The notes under the pieces: model-generated | What the model saw: only the letters and a program-made list of their open reading frames with translations | The model's database searches: none | Told to the model about the DNA's origin: nothing | Source: Bacteroidota bacterium | GTDB taxonomy: Bacteria; Bacteroidota; Bacteroidia; Chitinophagales; Saprospiraceae | DNA: 64,000 nt | Direction of reading: 5' to 3' | Assembly: GCA_963169455.1 (NCBI GenBank) | Contig: CAUJDW010000099.1 | Location: 1 to 64,000, forward strand | Made by a program: the position numbers and the translations under genes | Part shown: in pieces, positions 57,927 to 64,000 of the stretch | Position numbering within the stretch: position 1 is the stretch's first letter | How the letters are laid out: each line of letters begins with the position of its first letter

Positions 57927-60830
57927 ATGAAGCGATTATTAGTTCTTCTTTTCAGCCTGGCCGCCATTGCCGCTTATGCCAAAACCGGGATTATCCGGGG
58001 GTCGGTCATCGAAGACGCCAACGGGCAGCCGGTTATCGGCGCCAACGTTTTTATCAAAGATTCCTCGACAGGAGCCGTCACAGACCTTGACGGCACTTTT
58101 TCTTTTAACGTGGAGGAAGGCGCCTACACCGTTCAGGTCACTTATGTCGGTTTTCAGACGCTGACCATAGAAGGAGTGGAGGTTAAAACCAACGAGGTCA
58201 CGCTTTTGAACGAACTGCGGCTTGTCGAAAGCAATCTGGATTTGAAAGAGGTGGTGGTGACGGCGCGGGCCATCCGGACAACCGAGTCTGCGCTGCTGAC
58301 CGTCAAAAGGAACGCTCCGGTAATGATGGACGGCATTTCCTCGGCAAAAATGAAGCTGATCGGCGACGCCACGGCTGTCGAAGCAGCCAAACGGGTGACC
58401 GGCGTCTCCATCGAGGCCGGCAAATACGTTTATGTGCGGGGCCTGGGCGACCGCTATTCGAAAACCATGCTCAACAACGTCGATATTCCGGGCCTGGACC
58501 CCGACCGGAATACGCTTCAGATGGATATTTTCCCAACCAGCCTGGTGGACAATATTATCGTCAGCAAAAACTTCACAGCGGATATGCCCGCCGATTTCAC
58601 GGGCGGGCTGCTGAATGTGGAAACCAAAGACTTTCCGGATGAAAAGATCTTCAGTGTTTCCGTCAGCACCACCTATAACCCGGCCATGCACTTCAACCCC
58701 GATTTTCTGACTTACCGGGGCGGCGATCTGGATTTCCTGGGCTTTGACGACGGCGCCAGGGCGCTGCCGGCAGGCGCCGATCAATCCAATATTCCCACGC
58801 CTATCAGCGGCGCCCCTCAGCAGGAGGTCGTTGATTTTATCAAAAGCTTTAACCCCGAACTGGCCGCTATTCGCCAAACCAGCGTCCTGGATTTCAGCGC
58901 GGGCATTTCCCTGGGCAACCAGATCAGCCTGGGCAGGAAAAGGGCCGAGGAACCCCTTACCAGCCCGAAGCTGGGATATATCTTTTCCCTGTCCTACAAG
59001 TCGGATTACAAATACTACGACGACGTGATCTACGGCGAATACCAGCGCCTGATCGACCCCGATTTCTATGAATTGCTTTACGCCACCGTGCAAAATGGCC
59101 AGGTCGGAGAGCGCAACGTACTGATCGGCGCCCTCGGCGGGCTGGCTTACAAAACGCAGTATCACAAAATCAGGCTGACGGCTATGCGCCTGCAGAACGG
59201 GGAAAGCCGCGCCGGCAGGTTCCGCATCGATAACGACGGCGAGCGGGTCGGCCAATCTGGATATCTGGCCTCTTCCGACAACCTGGAATATAACCAGCGG
59301 TCGCTGACCAATATCCTGCTGAACGGCGAGCACGTCTTTGGCCGCTCCGGCTGGGAACTTGACTGGCGCCTGTCGCCGACGCTTTCCACTTCCGAAGACC
59401 CGGACATCCGCAAAACGGCCTTTACCGAAACTCCTTCCGATACGCTGTTCATCGCCGGCGCCGGCGGCAACCCCGCCCGGATATGGAGGTCGTTGAACGA
59501 GCGCAGCGCCATCGGGAAATTCGACATTGCCAAAAATTATACCTTCAACGGCAAGACGGCGAAGCTCCGGTTCGGCGCCAGCCATACCTACAAGCAGCGG
59601 GATTACGAGATATTGTTCTTTGACATCCAGTTCTTCGGCTCTCAGGATTGGCCCAATCCCGACCCGGCCGTCGTGCTGAACCCGGAGAACCTCTTCCCCA
59701 ACCGCCCCAACGCCATCTACTACCAGTCCGGCAACAACGACCCCAACCCCAATGCCTACGAATCCAGCATCAACAATACCGGGGCCTATGTTTCCAATGA
59801 GTTCAACCTGCTGCCCAACCTGAAAACCATCCTGGGGGTCAGGGTGGAGAACTACGTGCAGCGGCATACCGGCCGCGACCAGCGCTATGCCAGCGGCGAC
59901 ATCGCAAACGGCAGAAACCTGGATAATGAGAAAGTGCTGGAATCCCTGGACTGGTTCCCCTCCGTCAACGCCATCTACGCATTCAGCGGCGAGCAGAACC
60001 TGCGGGCGTCCTACTCCAGGACCATCGCACGGCCCTCCTTCAAGGAGTTGTCCTTCGCCCAAATCCTGGACCCTGTTTCCAACCGGATATTCAACGGCAG
60101 TTTGTTTACCTATTCTGACTGGGACGGCAAACTGACGGAGACCCGCATCGACAATTTTGACCTGCGCTGGGAGTGGTTCCTGGAAAACGGGCAGATTTTC
60201 TCGCTGAGCGGTTTTTATAAGAATTTCGACAACCCTATCGAGCTGGTGCGCATCCCGGAGCAGCAGACCAGCACGGAGTTCCAGCCCAGGAACGTGGGCG
60301 ACGGCATGCTGTTTGGCGTAGAGCTTGAATTCAGGAAAGACCTGGATTTCATGGGCCCGGCCTGGCGGTATTTCAACGTCAACGGCAACCTCACCCTGGT
60401 CGAATCCCGGATTGACATGACGGACCGGGAGTTCAATTCCCGGAGAATTTTCGAAAAAACCGGAGAAACCATCAAAAACGTGCGCCAGATGGCGGGGCAG
60501 GCGCCCTGGGTCATCAATGCCGGCATCGGGTACAGCAGCCCGGAACTCGGGCTGGACGCCGGTTTGTTCTATAACGTCAAAGGCCCGGCGCTGGCCATCG
60601 TTGGCGTAGGGCTTTTCCCGGACATCTATGACGAGCCCTTCCACAGCCTGAGCTTCAGCATTAATAAGAAGATCGGCAAAAAACAGAATACGGCCATCGA
60701 TTTCAAAATATCGAATATCCTCGATGACCGGGTAGAGAGTTACTACCAGTCCTTCAATGCTGCCGATCAGCTGTTCAACAGCATCAACCCCGGCAGGGCT
60801 TTCGGGCTGGGGCTGAGCCACAACTTTTAA
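57927..60830 (+). CDS. TonB-dependent outer membrane receptor with carboxypeptidase-like domain
   Basis: A 967-residue protein: signal (~1-18), a carboxypeptidase-regulatory-like/CarbopepD domain (GIIRGSVIEDANGQPVIGANVF ... TYVGFQTL, ~20-105) and a plug domain with VEAAKRVTGVSIEAGKYVYVRGLGDRYSKTMLNNVDIPGLDPDRNTLQMDIFP written in blocks. A 22-strand barrel follows, ending GLGLSHNF. The plug motif YVRGLGDRY is typical of the TonB-dependent receptors paired with beta-helix lipoproteins. It imports a ligand across the outer membrane using TonB energy. The partner lipoprotein is directly upstream. The PiT-like gene downstream suggests a phosphate link, which is only inference. Confidence 0.93.
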   Translation: MKRLLVLLFSLAAIAAYAKTGIIRGSVIEDANGQPVIGANVFIKDSSTGAVTDLDGTFSFNVEEGAYTVQVTYVGFQTLTIEGVEVKTNEVTLLNELRLVESNLDLKEVVVTARAIRTTESALLTVKRNAPVMMDGISSAKMKLIGDATAVEAAKRVTGVSIEAGKYVYVRGLGDRYSKTMLNNVDIPGLDPDRNTLQMDIFPTSLVDNIIVSKNFTADMPADFTGGLLNVETKDFPDEKIFSVSVSTTYNPAMHFNPDFLTYRGGDLDFLGFDDGARALPAGADQSNIPTPISGAPQQEVVDFIKSFNPELAAIRQTSVLDFSAGISLGNQISLGRKRAEEPLTSPKLGYIFSLSYKSDYKYYDDVIYGEYQRLIDPDFYELLYATVQNGQVGERNVLIGALGGLAYKTQYHKIRLTAMRLQNGESRAGRFRIDNDGERVGQSGYLASSDNLEYNQRSLTNILLNGEHVFGRSGWELDWRLSPTLSTSEDPDIRKTAFTETPSDTLFIAGAGGNPARIWRSLNERSAIGKFDIAKNYTFNGKTAKLRFGASHTYKQRDYEILFFDIQFFGSQDWPNPDPAVVLNPENLFPNRPNAIYYQSGNNDPNPNAYESSINNTGAYVSNEFNLLPNLKTILGVRVENYVQRHTGRDQRYASGDIANGRNLDNEKVLESLDWFPSVNAIYAFSGEQNLRASYSRTIARPSFKELSFAQILDPVSNRIFNGSLFTYSDWDGKLTETRIDNFDLRWEWFLENGQIFSLSGFYKNFDNPIELVRIPEQQTSTEFQPRNVGDGMLFGVELEFRKDLDFMGPAWRYFNVNGNLTLVESRIDMTDREFNSRRIFEKTGETIKNVRQMAGQAPWVINAGIGYSSPELGLDAGLFYNVKGPALAIVGVGLFPDIYDEPFHSLSFSINKKIGKKQNTAIDFKISNILDDRVESYYQSFNAADQLFNSINPGRAFGLGLSHNF

Positions 60831-60846
60831 ATTTTCCCCTCCTGAT

Positions 60847-60877
60847 CCGGGGGGCTTTGCCCGGCAAAGCCCCCCGG
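60847..60877 (+). terminator. GC-rich terminator hairpin after the TonB receptor
   Basis: CCGGGGGGCTTTGCC, a central C, then GGCAAAGCCCCCCGG is a perfect 15-bp stem 16 bp past the receptor stop. No strong U tract follows. Confidence 0.65.
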
Positions 60878-60935
60878 CCAATTTCCCCCGATTTTCTTAT
60901 TTTGCCTGCCAAAACGAAAACCAACCTCCCCGTTC

Positions 60936-61889
60936 ATGGATATTTCCTTTATCATCATGTGGCTCGGTTTTGCGTTGGCGGGCTATTCTGTAGTAGGCAA
61001 CGACAGCATCCAGACGCTCGGCACCTTCCTGAGCTCCAACGAGCGGCGCAGTTGGGTGTTGTTGTGGTTTTTCGCCGCCCTTATTCTGTCGGGCACCCTG
61101 ATTTACGGCTGGCATCACTACGATGGGGACGTTTCCTACGACCGCCTGGCCAAATACCCATTGCCCCAGTCCCTGGCCTGGTATTACCTCCTGCCGCCGC
61201 TGGTGCTCCTGGCCCTGACCCGCACGGGGATACCGGTGAGCACCTCCTTCATGATCCTGACCTTCTTCAACCCGGAGAACCTTCAGAGTATGGTCATGAA
61301 GTCCCTGTACGGTTATGCCCTGGCCTTTGCGGTGGCCATTGTGGTTTACCTGGCGATCTCCGGGCTGGTGGAGAAATATTTCATCGAATCGGAGCCAGGG
61401 CGGAGGGAAATGGGCGTCTGGAGTGTTTTGCAATGGATGTCCACCGGCTTTCTCTGGTCGCAATGGCTGATCCAGGATTTTGCCAATATTTACGTGTACC
61501 TGCCCCGCAACCTGAGCGGAGCGAGCCTGTCTTTTTCCCTGCTTCTGCTGCTCGCCCTGCTGGCGTACATTTTTTACAGCAAGGGCGGCGCCATTCAGAA
61601 CATCGTCAAATCCAAGACCAACACCGTCGATATCCGCTCGGCGACCATCATCGACTTTATTTACGGGCTCGTGCTTTACTTTTTCAAGGAGTTGAACAAC
61701 GTTCCGATGAGCACCACCTGGGTCTTTGTCGGTTTGCTGGCCGGGCGGGAGATCGCCATTCACATTCGGCTGGAGCGGAGGCTCACCGGCAGGATCGGCC
61801 GGATGGTGCTGATGGATGCGGGCAAGATTTGCTTCGGGTTGGTGGTGAGCATCGTACTGGTGTTTATTATTCAGTTTCTGGGGAAGTGA
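60936..61889 (+). CDS. PiT-like membrane protein (317 aa)
   Basis: About eight or nine transmembrane helices. Two related motifs resemble the inverted signature repeats of PiT phosphate transporters: GNDSIQTLGTFLSS near residue 22 with GIPVSTSFMILTFFNP near residue 103, and ELNNVPMSTTWVFVGLLAGREIA near residue 252 (compare GxNDxxxxxGT and PVSTTHV). It is shorter than full PiT proteins (about 400-500). Its role might be phosphate or sulfate movement, but the substrate residues are not certain. It follows the TonB receptor terminator and is probably a separate transcription unit. Confidence 0.75.
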   Translation: MDISFIIMWLGFALAGYSVVGNDSIQTLGTFLSSNERRSWVLLWFFAALILSGTLIYGWHHYDGDVSYDRLAKYPLPQSLAWYYLLPPLVLLALTRTGIPVSTSFMILTFFNPENLQSMVMKSLYGYALAFAVAIVVYLAISGLVEKYFIESEPGRREMGVWSVLQWMSTGFLWSQWLIQDFANIYVYLPRNLSGASLSFSLLLLLALLAYIFYSKGGAIQNIVKSKTNTVDIRSATIIDFIYGLVLYFFKELNNVPMSTTWVFVGLLAGREIAIHIRLERRLTGRIGRMVLMDAGKICFGLVVSIVLVFIIQFLGK

Positions 61890-61933
61890 GCAGGCAGTGG
61901 GCAAAGGCATCAAAGTTCCATGAAAAACAGGAA

Positions 61934-62058
61934 AATATTCAGGTTGGAACGCGGGCCTGCGGCCCGCGAAATAATAATCAGGGAGCCTTTGGAAGGGCTT
62001 TGCCTGCCGCGAGCCGCAGGCCCGCGTTCCGGATTGCCGCAAAGGATTCCTGAATAGT
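61934..62058 (+). repeat. Interspersed repeat family A, copy 4 (125 bp)
   Basis: Ends AATATTCAGG and CCTGAATAGT (one mismatch from a perfect inverted pair). Inner CGCGGGCCTGCGGCCCGCG and the reverse hairpin near the right end match copy 1, as does GTTCCGGATTGCCGC. It fills the gap between the PiT-like gene and the next gene. Confidence 0.8.
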
Positions 62059-62076
62059 TACAAAAATCGACAGGAA

Positions 62077-63138
62077 ATGAGGCAAGAGGTTTTGTTATAC
62101 GGTGCGACGGGTTATACCGGGCAACTCATTGCCCGGCGGGCGGCCGGGCTGGGCATCCCGCTGGTGCTGGCCGGGCGGAATGCCGAAAAAACGCGCCGGC
62201 TGGCAGAAGAACTGGGCATGAGCTACCGGGCATTCGGGCTGGCGGATGCCGATGAGATCTGCGAGCATATCCGCGGTTTCGGGCTGGTGCTGCACGCCGC
62301 CGGCCCTTTTGTCCACACGGCCCGCCCGATGATGGAAGCCTGCCTTCGGGCCGGGCTGCACTACCTGGACATCACGGGCGAGATAGCCGTTTTTGAAATG
62401 GCCGCCGCCCTTGGCCCGCGCGCCGCCGAAGCGGGCGTCATGCTGATGCCCGGCGTCGGCTTCGACGTCGTTCCCACCGATTGCACGGCGCTTTATCTGA
62501 AGCGGCAACTGCCCGATGCGGACCAGCTCACCCTGGCCATCGCTTCGGTGGGCAGCCGTATGTCGCATGGCACCATCTTCAGCATGCTGGAGAACCTGGG
62601 CGCTCCCGGGGCCATTCGGCGAAACGGGGAGATCACCGCCGTTCCCATCGGGCACAAAACGCGGACGATCGCCTTCGGCGAGGGCCTGGAGCGCTTCGCC
62701 ATGGCCATCCCCTGGGGCGATGTTTCGACGGCTTATTACAGCACGGGCATTCCCAATATCGAGGTGTTCTCCGCCCTTCATCCCAAAACCTACAAATGGA
62801 TCAGGTGGCAGCGGCATTTCGCCTGGCTGCTCCGAAGCGCGCAGGTGCGCCATTATCTCCGCAAACGGGCCGCAAAGCTGCCGCCCGGCCCTTCGGCCCG
62901 GCAACTGGAGGCCGGGCGGGCCTACGTCTGGGGCAGCGTGCGCAATGCAGCCGGCGAGTCGCGCACGGCTCGCCTCGCTCTTCCCGAAGGCTACGCCCTC
63001 ACCGCCCTCATCAGCCTGATTATAGCGCAAAAAGTGTTGGCGGGGCAGGCTCCGGCAGGTTTCCGCACGCCGGCCATGGCATACGGGCCCGAACTCATTC
63101 TGGAAGTGGATGGGGTGAAATGGGAGGATGTAAGGTAA
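62077..63138 (+). CDS. Saccharopine dehydrogenase-like NAD(P)-binding oxidoreductase
   Basis: A 353-residue protein with an N-terminal Rossmann fold, VLLYGATGYTGQLIARRAAGLG (GATGYTG instead of the GGG motif) and LVLAGRNAEKTRRLAEE. The middle shows VLHAAGPFVHTARPMMEACLRAGLHYLDITGE, characteristic of the Sccpdh/trans-acting enoyl reductase family, and PGVGFDVVPTDCTALYLK. Relatives act on lysine or lipid intermediates; the substrate is not predictable here. It starts 18 bp after repeat copy 4, which may hold or disrupt its promoter. Convergent with moeB, 13 bp between stops. Confidence 0.85.
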   Translation: MRQEVLLYGATGYTGQLIARRAAGLGIPLVLAGRNAEKTRRLAEELGMSYRAFGLADADEICEHIRGFGLVLHAAGPFVHTARPMMEACLRAGLHYLDITGEIAVFEMAAALGPRAAEAGVMLMPGVGFDVVPTDCTALYLKRQLPDADQLTLAIASVGSRMSHGTIFSMLENLGAPGAIRRNGEITAVPIGHKTRTIAFGEGLERFAMAIPWGDVSTAYYSTGIPNIEVFSALHPKTYKWIRWQRHFAWLLRSAQVRHYLRKRAAKLPPGPSARQLEAGRAYVWGSVRNAAGESRTARLALPEGYALTALISLIIAQKVLAGQAPAGFRTPAMAYGPELILEVDGVKWEDVR

Positions 63139-63151
63139 AGGGCCCACTTCC

Positions 63152-64000
63152 CTAATATTGTTTCATCGACGGGTCTATCTCCCGGGCCCAGGCGAGGATG
63201 CCGCCACGGAGGTTGCACAGGTTATCCAGCCCTTCCTGTTGGCGGAGCTGGCGGATGGCTTCGGCGCTCCGTTTGCCGGAGCGGCAATAGAAGACCACCA
63301 TTTTGTCGCGGGCGATGCGCGCGGCCGAAGCCGGGATTTCGCCGGGGGGTATGAGTTCGCCGCCCAGGTTGGCGATGCCGTATTCATAGGGTTCCCGCAC
63401 GTCGATGAGCTGGATGTCCGCATTTTGGGCCAGCAGGCCCTGCAGTTCCTGAACGCTGATCTCCCGGACGGGCGCGGGTGGGGTGGGGGCGCAGAACTGT
63501 TCGTAGTCGATGAGTTCCCTGATCTCCAGGCCCGGGGTTTTGGGGATTTTGAGGATACGGGTAGCCAGGTTGGCGGCGTCCATCACCAGCAGCTTGCCGG
63601 CCAGGGGCTCGCCGATGCCGGCCAGCAGCTTAATGGCTTCGTTGGCCTGAATGCTGCCGATGATGCCCGGCAATACGCCGAGCACGCCCCCTTCGGCGCA
63701 GTTGGGAACCAGCTCGGGTGGGGGAGGGGTGGGGAAGATGTCGCGGTAGTTGGGGCTCCGCTGCCCGTCTTCGAGCAGGTGGTTGAACACGGCCGCCTGC
63801 CCTTCGAAACGGAAGATGGAGCCGTAAACCAGGGGTTTGCCGGCCAGGACGCAGGCATCGTTGGACAGGTACCGGGTGGGGAAGTTGTCGGTGCCGTCCA
63901 CGACGACATCAAAGGGGGCGATGAGTTCCAGCGCATTCTCCCGGCTGAATGGCACGGTGAAAACTTCTACGCTGATATGGGGGTTGAGCGCCAGCAGCCT
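63152..64000 (-). CDS. moeB: MoeB/ThiF-type adenylyltransferase with C-terminal rhodanese, N-terminus beyond window
   Basis: The last 282 residues are visible. The E1-like catalytic part shows LLALNPHISVEVF, IAPFDVVVDGTDNFPTRYLSNDACV and KPLVYGSIFRFEGQAAVFN, then NCAEGGVLGVLPGIIGSIQANEAIKLL, where Cys in PNCAEGG is a conserved position. The rhodanese domain (~160 onward of this part) holds the persulfide Cys in VVFYCRSGKRSAEAIRQL. The fusion activates a small sulfur-carrier protein (MoaD/ThiS type) by adenylation and supplies sulfur for molybdopterin or thiamine synthesis. The frame is open to the window end and needs roughly 100 more N-terminal residues. Confidence 0.93.
   Translation of the reverse strand, partial: RLLALNPHISVEVFTVPFSRENALELIAPFDVVVDGTDNFPTRYLSNDACVLAGKPLVYGSIFRFEGQAAVFNHLLEDGQRSPNYRDIFPTPPPPELVPNCAEGGVLGVLPGIIGSIQANEAIKLLAGIGEPLAGKLLVMDAANLATRILKIPKTPGLEIRELIDYEQFCAPTPPAPVREISVQELQGLLAQNADIQLIDVREPYEYGIANLGGELIPPGEIPASAARIARDKMVVFYCRSGKRSAEAIRQLRQQEGLDNLCNLRGGILAWAREIDPSMKQY

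Noticed and set aside
57939-60881. A 980-codon open frame antisense to the TonB receptor
   Set aside because: It mirrors the receptor gene, whose GC-rich third positions suppress antisense stops. The translation has no recognisable domain, while the sense strand has clear ones.

Overview
The window looks like a chromosomal segment of a moderately GC-rich Bacteroidota bacterium of the Saprospiria type. The grounds are a subtilase with a C-terminal type IX secretion (T9SS) sorting domain, SusC/FecA-style TonB receptors with a carboxypeptidase-like N-terminal domain, LytTR regulators paired with two-component-propeller histidine kinases, a PorT-like barrel, an RRM RNA-binding protein, and promoters of the TTG-N20-TAnnTTTG type. 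The species assignment is inference from gene style only.

Layout. 1-3.8 kb: a truncated lipoprotein and a secreted S8 peptidase. 4-11.3 kb: an integrated element, relatively AT-rich at its integrase end and transcribed right to left. It carries a tyrosine integrase, an accessory gene, an excisionase-like HTH protein, an HUH rolling-circle Rep protein, SSB, a membrane/coiled-coil protein and small orphans. Just beyond its integrase lies a tRNA gene with a CAT anticodon, split in the anticodon loop by a 301-nt group I intron. This is the most striking feature of the window. 12-22.4 kb: housekeeping genes (mscS, recX, nadB, a GT4 glycosyltransferase, coaX, an HMG-CoA synthase, rpsU, an RRM protein) and conserved hypotheticals. 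23-30 kb: a propeller histidine kinase, a DyP-type peroxidase, an orphan and a LytTR response regulator, all on the minus strand.

30-41 kb: a three-gene cassette (class III aminotransferase, DUF6206-like protein, C69-type Ntn hydrolase), an adenylate/guanylate cyclase, CBS and universal-stress proteins (one with a thioredoxin-like N-terminal extension), a stand-alone tandem effector-associated-domain-like protein and an M61 peptidase. 41-42.2 kb is a scar region with a tandem 69-bp repeat, a GIY-YIG nuclease, a 21-codon gene remnant and an orphan formylglycine-enzyme-like C-terminal segment that resembles a variable or template repeat of a diversity-generating retroelement. 42.2-49.3 kb: a YbhGFSR-like ABC export operon (TetR, TolC, lipid-anchored HlyD, two separate ATPases, two permeases) with two matching TetR operator candidates.

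49.7-56.2 kb: an outer-membrane barrel, exonuclease III and an ArsR-headed metal(loid)/redox gene set (ArsR, thioredoxin-like, ProC-like, DUF318 permease, ArsF-like, ArsG-like), whose central four genes are bracketed by two inverted copies of a MITE-like repeat. 56.3-64 kb: a beta-helix lipoprotein and its TonB receptor separated by a 45-nt perfect hairpin, a PiT-like membrane protein, a saccharopine-dehydrogenase-like oxidoreductase and the C-terminal part of MoeB fused to rhodanese. A second interspersed repeat family (about 125 bp, paired GC hairpins, ACTATTcAGG ends) occurs four times across the window. No CRISPR array, rRNA or insertion-sequence transposase was seen.
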